Under the pieces are notes generated by a model that was not told the origin of the DNA, did no database searches, and saw only the letters and a program-made list of their open reading frames with translations. From Thermoflavifilum sp. (GTDB lineage Bacteria; Bacteroidota; Bacteroidia; Chitinophagales; Chitinophagaceae), in assembly GCF_014961315.1 (NCBI RefSeq), contig NZ_CP063141.1:1488001-1552000 (forward strand): a stretch of 64,000 nt of DNA, in the 5' to 3' direction. The position numbers and the translations under genes were made by a program. Of this stretch, positions 9,448 to 21,200 are shown piece by piece; position 1 is the first letter of the stretch, and every line of letters begins with the position of its first letter.

Positions 9448-10497
9448 ATGAAACCAGGTTTACTTCGATTATGGATAGGCTGGATGAGTGTTGCAGCTGG
9501 GTTGCTGTTGTTCAGCAGTTGTGCACATCATGAGCGTCGTCCCCGGCCCGATGTATCGCATATCGAGGTGCCTCCCATCGTTATCGAGCGTTTCGATCAG
9601 GCGTTGACGACACTCGACACCACGCATCTGCATCAGGCTCTGGCTCGGCTTTACAAGCAATACCCCGCATTCATGCCGATCTATTTTGAACAGATCATGA
9701 ATTATGGGCCGTATAGCGATACCAATCGTTTGTTGTTTGAGGAAGTAAGGGCTATGTTGCGTTCAAAAGATATTCATGGTTTGCAGGATACCATCAATCG
9801 GCATTTTCCCGACCTGAGCTGGCTGGAACAGCAACTCAGAAACGGATTTCGTTATCTGAAATATTATTTCCCGACATACCCTGTTCCGCGGGTGGTGACG
9901 TTTTATTCGGGTCTGAACAATTTCGGGGCAATCACGATAGATACCAGTGTATTGGGCATTGGGCTGGATATGTTTTTAGGTGAAAATTATCCGTTTTATC
10001 TACAGGTGTCGGATCCTTATCCGCAATACATGTTGCATCAGTTTGCACCGGCATATATTGTGCCCGATTGCTTTAAGGCCATTCAGCAGCAGATGTTTCC
10101 ACCGGCTCAGGAAGGCACCTTGCTGGATATGATGGTGCAGGCAGGCAAGCAGTTGTATTTTCTCGACGCCGTATTGCCCGATGCGCCGGATAGTGTGAAG
10201 ATCGGTTTCACGCAAAAACAACTCGATTGGTGTAAACAAAATGAGCGCATGATCTGGCAATATTTCATTCAAAACAATTTACTCTATGTGCGCGATATGC
10301 AACAGGTCATGCATTATGTGGGGCCCGGCCCCAGCACGCAGGGCATGCCCAGAGAAGCACCGGGCAATATCGGCAGCTGGGTGGGCTGGCAGATCGTGAG
10401 AAAATATATGAACGATCACCCCCAGATTAGCTTACCTCAGCTCATGCAGATGCACGATGCGCAGCAATTGCTCACCGATGCCCGTTATCGGCCCTGA
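9448..10497 (+). CDS. gldB: GldB-family gliding motility / type IX secretion-associated lipoprotein
   Basis: 349-residue predicted lipoprotein: a hydrophobic signal ending in the lipobox LFSSC (Cys about residue 25). The rest matches the GldB family by its features: IEVPPIVIERFDQAL near the N-terminus, the FYSGLNNFGAI segment, and LDMFLGENYPFY (about residues 178-189). GldB is required for gliding in Flavobacterium johnsoniae, and homologues occur in non-gliding Bacteroidota. Its exact biochemical role is not established. The divergent nadE neighbour supports the family assignment. gldC, which often follows gldB, is not present. Confidence 0.85.
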   Translation: MKPGLLRLWIGWMSVAAGLLLFSSCAHHERRPRPDVSHIEVPPIVIERFDQALTTLDTTHLHQALARLYKQYPAFMPIYFEQIMNYGPYSDTNRLLFEEVRAMLRSKDIHGLQDTINRHFPDLSWLEQQLRNGFRYLKYYFPTYPVPRVVTFYSGLNNFGAITIDTSVLGIGLDMFLGENYPFYLQVSDPYPQYMLHQFAPAYIVPDCFKAIQQQMFPPAQEGTLLDMMVQAGKQLYFLDAVLPDAPDSVKIGFTQKQLDWCKQNERMIWQYFIQNNLLYVRDMQQVMHYVGPGPSTQGMPREAPGNIGSWVGWQIVRKYMNDHPQISLPQLMQMHDAQQLLTDARYRP

Positions 10498-10508
10498 AGC
10501 AAACCGCG

Positions 10509-11234
10509 TTATTCAAAATTCAGGGAAAAGACCACCATGTGCGATTTCATCCGCTCGATGACATCCGAATAAATCAATCCGGGTGTGGGTTTGAATATAT
10601 TGCGAAATCCATTGCTGATCTTCACTTCGGGTGAAAGCACAAACGCGGGAAAATAAATATGAAATCCGAATCCCAGTTCATAACCCAGATCATATTTGGC
10701 AAGCTGAATCATATCTTCTGCTTTTCGAGCCGTGGCATTGGTGCTCACATCATCTGCAAATCGAACTCCGGTAAAAGCGTATACCCTGAAATTACCGAAG
10801 CGATCGGAATTCAACACCGCATGCAGGGGAAAATTCAATAATACCGATTCAATTTTTTTATCTACAACAGATGAATCTTTGATGGTATAACGAATGTTGC
10901 GATCGGTGAAAATTAATGCTGGATTAAAACGCACATCAATGTGATCGGTTAACCGCATCGTTGCCCGGAAGCCCATGGTCAGTCCTCCGTTGTTCAAGGG
11001 AAGTACTACCTGGATACTGTCCTGCTGCAGAAAATAAGGTGAAGGATCCAGGTTAAAAGTAGATGCTGCATAACCGAGTGTAATGCCGAAATAGTAATCG
11101 GCGTTGTCAATATCACTGGAAAAAAACTGGGCTTGTGCAGGCATGGCGCGAAATAAACATAGGCCCAGAAAAACTACGATTGTTTTTTGTAACCGCAATA
11201 CACGGAACAAATTCCCCAGGTGTACTTTCTGCAT
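10509..11234 (-). CDS. porT: PorT-family outer membrane beta-barrel protein (type IX secretion)
   Basis: 241-residue predicted outer-membrane barrel. A signal peptide ends near AMPAQAQ (about residue 35) and is followed by alternating hydrophobic strands finishing in the aromatic-ended VVFSLNFE, typical of outer-membrane barrels. PorT/SprT is needed for type IX secretion in Bacteroidota. The gene lies directly downstream of ubiE, an arrangement that recurs in the phylum and supports porT over a generic porin. The first ATG overlaps the ubiE 3' end by 61 bases. An internal TTG start would reduce the overlap, so the exact start is uncertain. Confidence 0.82.
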   Translation of the reverse strand: MQKVHLGNLFRVLRLQKTIVVFLGLCLFRAMPAQAQFFSSDIDNADYYFGITLGYAASTFNLDPSPYFLQQDSIQVVLPLNNGGLTMGFRATMRLTDHIDVRFNPALIFTDRNIRYTIKDSSVVDKKIESVLLNFPLHAVLNSDRFGNFRVYAFTGVRFADDVSTNATARKAEDMIQLAKYDLGYELGFGFHIYFPAFVLSPEVKISNGFRNIFKPTPGLIYSDVIERMKSHMVVFSLNFE

Positions 11235-11929
11235 GTGACTTGCTGATAACCAATTTCAGTTAATTGATCGATCATGCGCTGACCGTATGGAAAAGCGCTC
11301 ACCGATTCGGGTAAATAACAATAAGCCTCTCGATGATGAGCCAACCATTTCCCGATCATCGGCGTGATATAACGAAAATAGAGGTGGTATAATTGTTTAA
11401 CCGGAAAAGATTCTGGATAAGAAAACTCCAGGATCACAGCTTTACCACCCGGTTTTAACACGCGCAACATTTCGCTGAGCCCGGTGTGCAGGTTTTCAAA
11501 GTTGCGCACGCCGAAAGCAACCATCACGGCATCGAAATGATGATCGGGGAAGGGCAGGGCTTCAGCATCGGCCTGTTGAAGCGTAATTCGGTCCTGCAGC
11601 TGTGCTTGTTCAATTTTTTGCTGACCCAGCTGAAGCATTTGTGCGGCAATATCCACACCGATAATGTGGGCCTGTGGATAAAACCGGGCAAGCATTAAAG
11701 CCACATCGGCCGTACCCGTGGCCACATCCAGTATGCTTTTGGGCTGCACATCGGCCAGCAGGCGAATGGCTTTCTTTCGCCATCGTATATCAATACCGGC
11801 AGATAGCAATCGGTTAAGCAAATCATATTTACCGGCAATTTCATTAAACATCTGCATCACCTGTGCTTTCTTGCTTAACTTTGATTGCTGATAAGGCACT
11901 ACCGGTGGCTTGTGAGCTGAAGTTGACAT
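11174..11929 (-). CDS. ubiE: Demethylmenaquinone/ubiquinone C-methyltransferase
   Basis: SAM-dependent C-methylation in menaquinone synthesis, 251 residues from the ATG at 11929. UbiE signatures: MFNEIAGKYDLLNRLLSAG (about 25-43), the SAM loop ILDVATGTADVAL (about 64-76) and AFGVRNFENL (about 138-147). The frame continues upstream to 12028 but lacks family similarity there. The -7 element at 11936-11943 is only seven bases before the ATG, so the mRNA is probably leaderless or nearly so. The gene is divergent from engB and overlaps porT downstream. Confidence 0.94.
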   Translation of the reverse strand: MSTSAHKPPVVPYQQSKLSKKAQVMQMFNEIAGKYDLLNRLLSAGIDIRWRKKAIRLLADVQPKSILDVATGTADVALMLARFYPQAHIIGVDIAAQMLQLGQQKIEQAQLQDRITLQQADAEALPFPDHHFDAVMVAFGVRNFENLHTGLSEMLRVLKPGGKAVILEFSYPESFPVKQLYHLYFRYITPMIGKWLAHHREAYCYLPESVSAFPYGQRMIDQLTEIGYQQVTCRKYTWGICSVYCGYKKQS

Positions 11930-11935
11930 GGTGCA

Positions 11936-11943
11936 CAAAGTTA
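11936..11943 (-). promoter_or_regulatory. Bacteroidota -7 promoter element for ubiE
   Basis: TAACTTTG on the minus strand matches TAnnTTTG. Transcription would start at or next to the ATG at 11929. Confidence 0.5.
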
Positions 11944-11980
11944 GCTGTTCATCTTCACAAGCTGCATGATTGTTTCGCCC

Positions 11981-12622
11981 ATGGAAATTATTTCTGCAAG
12001 ACTGGTGAGTTGCAGTGCGGATCTGCATAGTTTACCCAGGCCGCATCTGCCCGAATATGCCTTTGTCGGTCGGTCAAATGTGGGTAAATCATCATTCATC
12101 AACATGCTCACCGGCCAGCACATGCTGGCTAAAATCAGCGCCACACCCGGTAAAACACAAACCATCAATCATTATCTCATCGAAAGTCGTCCTGATCCCT
12201 TGCACCGCATCAGGCGGGGTAGCTGGTATCTGGTTGATTTGCCCGGCTACGGCTATGCCCGCCAGTCCATACAACAACGCAAAAAATGGGAACAACTTAT
12301 TCATGCATACCTGCAACAACGCAAAAACCTGGTTTATACTTTTCTGTTGATTGATAGTTCTATTCCTCCTCAGGCCATTGATCTTGCTTTTGCCGATCAG
12401 CTCGGTAACTGGCAAATTCCTTTTGTATTGATTTTTACCAAGACCGATAAAGAAAAACAACAGCTTGTGCACAAACATGTGCAGGCATTTCTGGCAGAGA
12501 TGCAGGCGCGCTGGGATCAGCTCCCCCCGCATTTTATGGCTTCAGCAAAGAAAAAAACAGGCAGAACAGAAATTCTGGATTTTATCCAGGAGTGGAATAC
12601 ACGCTTTCAAGCAATAGCTTGA
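11981..12622 (+). CDS. engB: Ribosome biogenesis GTPase EngB/YsxC
   Basis: Small GTPase acting in 50S ribosomal subunit assembly, 213 residues. G1 is GRSNVGKSS (about 30-38). G2 and G3 regions follow, with TPGKTQTINHY and VDLPGYGYA. G4 is FTKTDK near residue 146 and G5 is ASAKKKTG. The ATG at 11981 (MEIISA) fits the family start better than the in-frame ATG at 11966. The gene diverges from ubiE. Its 3' end nearly meets the convergent YkuK-like gene. Confidence 0.95.
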   Translation: MEIISARLVSCSADLHSLPRPHLPEYAFVGRSNVGKSSFINMLTGQHMLAKISATPGKTQTINHYLIESRPDPLHRIRRGSWYLVDLPGYGYARQSIQQRKKWEQLIHAYLQQRKNLVYTFLLIDSSIPPQAIDLAFADQLGNWQIPFVLIFTKTDKEKQQLVHKHVQAFLAEMQARWDQLPPHFMASAKKKTGRTEILDFIQEWNTRFQAIA

Positions 12623-12625
12623 AGA

Positions 12626-13099
12626 TTAATTCACGATTTTATTCGCGCAGCAACTGCTGGCAAAAGCATCGGGCTTGGCCTTAAAAGCAAAGCCCATACC
12701 CAGGATATAGCCCATGGCTTCGCGCAGGGCTTCATTGCTTTTGAAGTGAGGATTGGTGTTGATATCCGCATGCACTTCCATATCCACATCATATTCATTA
12801 AATAAATCACAGAGTTCATACGCGATTTCAATGCTTTTGCTTACTTCAACCAGCATGCGCTCCCGGATGGAATATCGCTGATGATCTTTTTCATTATGGA
12901 TGAACATGAAGCCTCCGTGTCCTTCGCGGAGAAATACAATTACCGTGGCAAATTCGGTTTCATCGCCTCTCACCTGGCTATCGGTGCCAATACATACTTT
13001 CAACCGGAAACCTTTTGCTGTTTCACGTTCAATAGCGCGGCGAACCTCTTCTTTTATGGGAAGTTTGATGGGTTCGCCATTAAATCTTCGCCAATGCAT
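12626..13099 (-). CDS. RNase H-like YkuK-family protein (DUF458)
   Basis: 157-residue protein matching the YkuK/DUF458 family, which has a ribonuclease H-like fold. The VCIGTDSQVRG stretch (about 35-45) carries the first acidic residue of that fold, and the EVHADINTNP segment (about 112-121) a later one. No enzymatic activity has been established for the family as far as I know. It ends four bases from the convergent engB stop. Confidence 0.85.
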   Translation of the reverse strand: MHWRRFNGEPIKLPIKEEVRRAIERETAKGFRLKVCIGTDSQVRGDETEFATVIVFLREGHGGFMFIHNEKDHQRYSIRERMLVEVSKSIEIAYELCDLFNEYDVDMEVHADINTNPHFKSNEALREAMGYILGMGFAFKAKPDAFASSCCANKIVN

Positions 13100-13200
13100 G
13101 TTAACCTGGTTCTGATGATAAAAAGAACATAATCAAGCAACTAATGTAGCAAAAAATCCTGAAGATGATATGTTTTGTTTTTGTTAACCAATATGTATGC

Positions 13201-13596
13201 TCAGTTGAATTCTTGATTTAATCCAGCAGTTTCAAACTGATGGGTGCTCAGCAACACCAGGGTACAGGCCTCAATGACAGCAATGCCGGCCTCTCGTAAA
13301 TGCTGCTCCAGTGGGGCGTTTTCAGTACCCGGATTAAAAATTACCCGCACCGGGTGCATGGCAATGAGTTTATTTTCATATTGATGTTGATGTCGCGGAT
13401 GAAGATACAGGCTTACTGTATGTACGGGAGTTGAAGGCCAGCTGGTAACTATGGGTACCTGATCAATCATGCCTTCATGAATGCCCAGCGCAATAACTGG
13501 ATAACCATGCTTCTGAAGCTGCTGTACAGCGAGATAACTGTATCGATGGGGATGTGGTGAGGCACCAATCACCAATGTTGTCCAAGATGCTGACAT
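13201..13596 (-). CDS. CoA-binding (Rossmann) domain protein, YccU-like
   Basis: 131-residue single-domain protein. The nucleotide-binding loop is TTLVIGASPHPHRYSY near the N-terminus, and the family signature FNPGTENA (about 90-97) is followed by a conserved acidic/Cys segment EACTLVLL. Such stand-alone CoA-binding domains resemble the N-terminal part of succinyl-CoA synthetase alpha. The cellular role is unknown. A near-consensus TAACTTTC element lies just upstream of the start. Confidence 0.85.
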   Translation of the reverse strand: MSASWTTLVIGASPHPHRYSYLAVQQLQKHGYPVIALGIHEGMIDQVPIVTSWPSTPVHTVSLYLHPRHQHQYENKLIAMHPVRVIFNPGTENAPLEQHLREAGIAVIEACTLVLLSTHQFETAGLNQEFN

Positions 13597-13680
13597 GATA
13601 TAAAAAATTCAGGGAAAGTTAGTGGAACCATTTGGTAATGCCAAAAGCCGATATTAATTTTAGCCCATAATTGTTTTTTT

Positions 13681-14877
13681 ATGCTGGCACGATTAAATGT
13701 TATCCTTACATTATTTTTGCTTGCAGCTTTTTTCTCCTGCAAAACAGCACATCATCAAACACAACAACGCGTTTATTCAATTGATTCTTTGATTATGGAA
13801 CATTTATTACCTGATTCTACGGCATTTGCCGACACGGTGGATGGGAAGGAAGTACGGATTTATTATATCGAAAATCACAGGGGAATGGCCGTAGCCATCA
13901 CCAATTATGGCGGGCGTATTGTGAGTCTGGTGGTGCCCGATAGCTCCGGAAATCCTGTTGATGTAGTGCTGGGTTATCCGAGCCTGCATGATTATCTGGC
14001 CGATAGCAATACCTATCTGGGAGCGCTTATTGGTCGTTATGGCAATCGCATTGCCAGAGGTACCTTTACCCTGAACGGCAAAACTTATCATCTGTATATC
14101 AACAATGCACCCAACAGTTTGCATGGCGGTCATCATGGGTTCGACAGCAAGGTGTGGGAAGCCCGCCAGCCGTCGGATAGCGTACTGGAGCTTACTTACG
14201 TTTCCCCCGATGGGGAAGAAAATTATCCGGGTACACTTACTGTGCGTGTGACCTACACCGTGACCGACGACAATGCGCTGAAAATTAGTTATGAAGCTAC
14301 GACCGATAAAACCACGATTCTTAACCTCACCAATCATGCCTATTTTAACCTCTCCGGTGAAGGATATCCGACTATAGGAAATACGATGCTTCAGTTGTTT
14401 GCTGATCATTATACCCCCATCGATAGCACATTAATTCCTACCGGGGAAATTGCACCTGTAACCGGAACGCCGCTTGATTTTACACGGCCCGTGGCAATAG
14501 GCGAACGGATCGATTCGCCCTTCATTCAGCTGCAGTATGGTCATGGATACGATCACAATTTTGTGCTGAATAAACCCAAACCCGATACTTTAAGTCTGGC
14601 TGCGATTGCTTATTCGCCCGTCACGGGTGTGGAAATGAAGGTATATACCACACAGCCAGGCGTGCAATTCTACAGTGGGAATTTTCTCGATGGTACCAGG
14701 CGTGGACTGAGTGGTAAGCCATATTTGCGTCGTTCAGCATTTTGCCTGGAAACCCAGCATTTTCCGGATTCCCCCAATCATCCGAATTTTCCCAGCACCG
14801 TGCTGAATCCGGGTCAAACCTTTACCAGCGAAACCATCTATGCATTTGGCATTCACGGCAAAAATGAAGAAGAGTAA
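13681..14877 (+). CDS. galM: Aldose 1-epimerase, predicted lipoprotein
   Basis: Interconverts alpha and beta anomers of hexoses, 398 residues. The N-terminal hydrophobic segment ends in AAFFSC, a lipobox (Cys about residue 20), so the enzyme is probably anchored in the periplasm, as often in Bacteroidota. Family motifs: GALIGRYGNRIARG (about 113-126), NSLHGG (about 144-149), NHAYFNLSGEG (about 219-229) and a late acidic catalytic region. A Rho-independent terminator follows 56 bases after the stop. It has no adjacent glycan-degradation genes. Confidence 0.93.
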   Translation: MLARLNVILTLFLLAAFFSCKTAHHQTQQRVYSIDSLIMEHLLPDSTAFADTVDGKEVRIYYIENHRGMAVAITNYGGRIVSLVVPDSSGNPVDVVLGYPSLHDYLADSNTYLGALIGRYGNRIARGTFTLNGKTYHLYINNAPNSLHGGHHGFDSKVWEARQPSDSVLELTYVSPDGEENYPGTLTVRVTYTVTDDNALKISYEATTDKTTILNLTNHAYFNLSGEGYPTIGNTMLQLFADHYTPIDSTLIPTGEIAPVTGTPLDFTRPVAIGERIDSPFIQLQYGHGYDHNFVLNKPKPDTLSLAAIAYSPVTGVEMKVYTTQPGVQFYSGNFLDGTRRGLSGKPYLRRSAFCLETQHFPDSPNHPNFPSTVLNPGQTFTSETIYAFGIHGKNEEE

Positions 14878-14932
14878 TCATGCGGCTGTGTCCATCGTCG
14901 GGCAGCGGCTTGTTGCATGATCGCTTGCCGAT

Positions 14933-14962
14933 GCGGATCCCTCAACGGTATCCGCTTTTTAT
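14933..14962 (+). terminator. Rho-independent terminator after galM
   Basis: Stem GCGGAT (14933-14938) pairs with ATCCGC (14950-14955) across an 11-base loop and is followed by a TTTTTATTTT tract on the plus strand. Confidence 0.7.
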
Positions 14963-15025
14963 TTTCGGCCCGGCCACATGCAGCTGAATGGCAGGATTGG
15001 ATGATTTTCTTATGGCCGGTGGGAA

Positions 15026-17026
<2,001 letters not shown>

Positions 17027-17037
17027 TTAAGAAAAGA

Positions 17038-17045
17038 CAAAATTA
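17038..17045 (-). promoter_or_regulatory. Bacteroidota -7 promoter element for gyrB
   Basis: TAATTTTG on the minus strand matches TAnnTTTG and lies 29 bases upstream of the gyrB ATG. Confidence 0.5.
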
Positions 17046-17110
17046 CACAAAATTGCTCGAAAATCGGGCATCTCGCATGCAGAAATAACGGCGAAGAATG
17101 CGGATTGTCC

Positions 17111-17118
17111 TATCTTTG
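17111..17118 (+). promoter_or_regulatory. Bacteroidota -7 promoter element for the AraC regulator
   Basis: TATCTTTG lies six bases before the ATG at 17125. It excludes the in-frame ATG at 17098 and suggests a leaderless transcript. Confidence 0.55.
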
Positions 17119-17124
17119 CAGATC

Positions 17125-18054
17125 ATGAATCAGGAACTGCAGTTTTTTCAGCATATAGGTCTGCGCCAGTTTGCCGATAACCGTCTGGAGCTGCTTTCTG
17201 AACGGCACTTTCAGATGGGCGATGCGTTGCAAATTCAGGTGAGCAGGTATTTGTGGGCTGAAGGTGAGCCTGTGGCAGCGGGCGCAATCATTTATCATCT
17301 GAGTAAAGAAGCTTCGGATGGGGAATCGGTGATAGAATTGAAATATTGCATTCCAGGCCGCCGCTATTGTGCCTTTGCTGGATGTAAAGGTAGCCTTTGC
17401 GTTTCTCCGCATCAGGAAGAAGATTGTCTGCATAGCCATTCAACGGCCGAAATGATTTCTATAGCCTTTTCTTCCAGCTTTTTCAGGTGGCTTGAACTGA
17501 AAGAAAGCTGGGTCAATATGGAACAGCCGTCAACCGCACCGAAGGCCCTGATCTGGAAGCCCGTGCAGGTAACTGCCCGTATCAGCGGCCTGTTGCATCA
17601 TCTGCTGCATCATCCCTATGAAGGACTGGATGAACGACTTTACCTGCAAAGCAAAGCACTGGAACTACTGGTATTTTCCCGGGAACAAATACACCAGGTC
17701 GCTCCACGTAAGCCCCGTTCACGTTTCCTGACCCATCCGGAAGACAGGCAAAAGATTTATCAGGCTCGCGACATGATGTTGCAGCATCTGGATGAACCAC
17801 TGACCATTCGCGAACTGTCGCGAAAAGTGGCCATGAATGAATGTTACCTCAAAAAAGGATTTAAAGAAATTTTCGGTACCACCATTTACGATTATTTCCA
17901 GCGGGAAAGGATGGAAAAAGCACGTCAATTACTCTATGAACAGGGACTCTCCGTGTCGGAAGTCGCTTCCCGGATGGGGTATTCCAGTATTTCTCATTTC
18001 AGTACGGCATTTAAGAAGTATACCGGGCTCAAGCCCTGTGAATTGATTCGATAA
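17125..18054 (+). CDS. AraC-family transcriptional regulator
   Basis: 309-residue DNA-binding regulator. The C-terminal double helix-turn-helix domain is at about 205-305: LTIRELSRKVAMNECYLKKG gives the first HTH and the stretch VSEVASRMGYSSISHF the second, ending in the family signature FKKYTGLKP. The N-terminal part, about 200 residues, has no recognisable sugar-cupin motif but resembles Bacteroidota AraC regulators of unknown ligand. It is transcribed alone between gyrB (divergent) and ileS. The start is set by the promoter element immediately upstream. Confidence 0.9.
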   Translation: MNQELQFFQHIGLRQFADNRLELLSERHFQMGDALQIQVSRYLWAEGEPVAAGAIIYHLSKEASDGESVIELKYCIPGRRYCAFAGCKGSLCVSPHQEEDCLHSHSTAEMISIAFSSSFFRWLELKESWVNMEQPSTAPKALIWKPVQVTARISGLLHHLLHHPYEGLDERLYLQSKALELLVFSREQIHQVAPRKPRSRFLTHPEDRQKIYQARDMMLQHLDEPLTIRELSRKVAMNECYLKKGFKEIFGTTIYDYFQRERMEKARQLLYEQGLSVSEVASRMGYSSISHFSTAFKKYTGLKPCELIR

Positions 18055-18166
18055 ATAAATTTTCCTGATTGGGATATCGATTTTTCCCGGTTCGATAAGG
18101 CCATAGCTTACGGTTGATTTAGCTTTGTGTCATGCAATGCTAAGCATCGCTCATGCTGATCTCCTG

Positions 18167-18202
18167 CATCCGTCCGGGCCTGTCCAGGGCGGATGTTCTT
18201 TT
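18167..18202 (+). terminator. Strong hairpin with U-rich tail between the AraC gene and ileS
   Basis: CATCCGTCC (18167-18175) pairs with GGGCGGATG (18187-18195), nine pairs including one G-U, and is followed by TTCTTTTC. It lies 110 bases after the AraC-gene stop and before the ileS promoter, so it most likely ends the AraC transcript. Confidence 0.6.
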
Positions 18203-18234
18203 CATCTCTACCAGACCGTGACGGGCATTTGTTG

Positions 18235-18242
18235 TATTTTTG
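18235..18242 (+). promoter_or_regulatory. Bacteroidota -7 promoter element for ileS
   Basis: TATTTTTG fits TAnnTTTG, 33 bases before the ATG at 18276. It overlaps the in-frame TTG at 18240, which therefore cannot be the start. Confidence 0.55.
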
Positions 18243-18275
18243 CATCCATTTTTTATTAAATCGACAGGCATTTGC

Positions 18276-21200
18276 ATGGCAACAAAGGCAACATATCCGG
18301 AGTATGCACAGCTGAATCTTCCGGCTTTTGAACAGGAAATCCTTAAACGCTGGGAACAGGAAAAGACTTTTGAACAAAGCATTGCTCAGCGGGAAGGTCG
18401 TCCTTCCTTTGTTTTCTATGAGGGGCCTCCTTCAGCCAATGGATTGCCGGGTATCCATCATGTCATTTCCCGGACACTGAAAGATCTGGTATGCCGTTAC
18501 AGGACGATGAAAGGGTTTCAGGTAAAACGTAAGAGCGGCTGGGATACCCATGGATTGCCCGTGGAACTGGGCGTGGAGCAGGAATTGGGGATTTCTAAAG
18601 CCGATATCGGGAAAAAAATTTCAGTCGAAGCCTACAACCGGCGTTGCAGGGAGGCCGTGCTGCGCTACAAAGACAAATGGGAAGAGCTGACCCGCCAGAT
18701 GGGATACTGGGTGGATCTCCAGCACCCCTATATCACCTTTGAAAATGATTATATCGAAACCCTCTGGTGGCTGTTGAAAAAGCTTTACCAGAAAGGGTTG
18801 CTCTATGAAAGCATCAGCATACAGCCCTATTCACCGGCGGCCGGCACAGGATTGAGTTCGCATGAGCTGAATCAGCCCGGTACCTATAAGTTAGTGAAGG
18901 ATGCCAGCGTGGTGGCCATGTTCCGTTTGCCCTGGGCCGATGCCCGCAATGCGGCTCATCCGGCCTGGAAGCGTATCCAGCAAGCCATTCTGGCCTATCG
19001 CCAGGCGCATGCCGTTGAACTACCCCTCGATCAGGAGCAGGTTTATTGCCTGGCGTGGACGACCACGCCCTGGACCCTGCCTTCCAACCTGGGGTTGACC
19101 GTAGGCCCCGAGTTCACCTACAGCCTCATCCGCACCCGTCATCCCTATACCCATCAGGTGGTACACGTACTGCTGGCCAAAGAAAAGGTAGGTGAATACT
19201 TTACCACCCCGGAAGCCGGTTCGGTGGAACAAACGCCCCTTGCATTCGACGGCCATCGCAAAATCAAATCGCCCTGGGTGGAATTGCTGACGTTGAAAGG
19301 GGAGGAACTCCAGGGATTATATTACGAGCAGCTCATGCCTTTCGAGGCCAACCGACCCGACCGTATCGAGGGCGACCCGTTCCGCATCGTCACGGGCGAC
19401 TTCGTGACTACAGCAGAAGGTACCGGCATCGTACACACCGCCCCGGCTTTTGGGGCCGACGACTTCCGCGTGGGTAAGCAATACGGACTGGGCATCCTGA
19501 TCCTGGTCGATAAAGAAGGTAAGTTCATCGACGGAGTGGGCGAATTCAGCGGCCGATATGTGAAAAATTACAAGGATGACCCCAATTATCAGGATGTGAA
19601 CGTGGATTTGTGCAACTGGCTGAAAGAACGTGGACTGGCCTTCCGGATTGAAAAATACGAACACAACTATCCGCATTGCTGGCGCACCGATAAACCCGTG
19701 CTCTATTATCCCTTGCAGGCCTGGTTTATTCGCACCACCGCTTTTAAAGATCGGATGGTGGAGCTGAACAAACGCATTCGCTGGAAGCCCGCCAGCACGG
19801 GCGAAGGGCGCTTCGGCAACTGGCTGGAAAATATTGTGGACTGGAACCTCAGTCGAAGCCGGTTCTGGGGTACACCGCTGCCCATCTGGCGTACCGACGA
19901 CGGCACCGAAGAAAAATGCATCGGCTCGGTGGCGGAACTAAAAGCCGAATTGAAAAAAGCAGCTTCCCTGAATAAACCCGAATACCTCCGCGATGAGGTG
20001 GAGCTGGACCTGCATAAGCCTTTTGTGGATGAGATGATCTTGCTGAGCGAGAGCGGCAAGCCCATGCGCCGGGTGCCCGATCTGGTGGACGTGTGGTTCG
20101 ACAGTGGGGCCATGCCCTTTGCCCAGTGGCATTTCCCGTTTGAAAACGCGGCTACCTTCGCCAGTAATTATCCCGCAGATTTTATTTGTGAGGGGGTCGA
20201 CCAGACGCGAGGCTGGTTTTATACCCTGCATGCAATCAGTGCGCTGCTGAAAGAAGAAATTCAGGATGAGCTTCGCCGGCAGGGCTTTCCGGCCGATGAG
20301 GAGCGCTATCCCGGCCTGGCATTCAAAACCGTGGTCTCCAACGGCCTGGTGCTCGATAAGCACGGCAACAAAATGAGTAAGCGCCTGGGTAATGTGGTCG
20401 ATCCATTTGAAACCATCCGCACCTACGGTGCCGATGCCACCCGCTGGTACCTCATCACCAATGCCTCGCCCTGGGAAAATATGCGTTTTGATGTAGAAGG
20501 CATCCGCGAGGCCCAGCGTAAGTTTTTCGGTACGCTTTACAATACCTATCAGTTTTTTGCCCTTTATGCCAATATCGACGGATTTACTTATGCAGAACAG
20601 CCCATCCCCGTAGCCCAGCGTCCCGCCATTGACCGGTGGATCTTATCGGCGCTCAACACGCTGGTGGCTAAGGTGAATGAAGCATTCGACGATTATGAGC
20701 CTACCACTGCCGGCCGGCTCATCGAGGATTTCGTGATTGAGCAGCTGAGCAACTGGTATGTGCGGCTGAACCGCAGGCGGTTCTGGAGCCCGTTGCGCCC
20801 CAGCGACAACGGACAGCAGGATAACCTGGAAAAAACATCGGCCTATCAAACCCTGTATGAGTGCCTGGAAACCCTATCCATGCTCATGGCGCCCATCGCC
20901 CCATTTTTCGCCGACTGGCTGTACCGCAACCTGAACGGGGTTACAGGTCGCATCCCAGCTACTTCGGTGCATCTGACCGATTTCCCGCAACCCCACGACC
21001 AGCTCAGCCACCCCGAATTGGAAGAACAGATGCGGCTGGCGCAGGAAATCACCTCATTGATTCTTTCCCTGCGTAAAAAGGTGAATATTAAAGTGCGTCA
21101 ACCCCTGCGTAAGGTGCTCATCCCCATTGTCGACGAGCGCATGAAACAACAGTTGCAGGCAGTGGAAGACCTCATCAAAGCTGAGGTGAATGTGAAGGAA

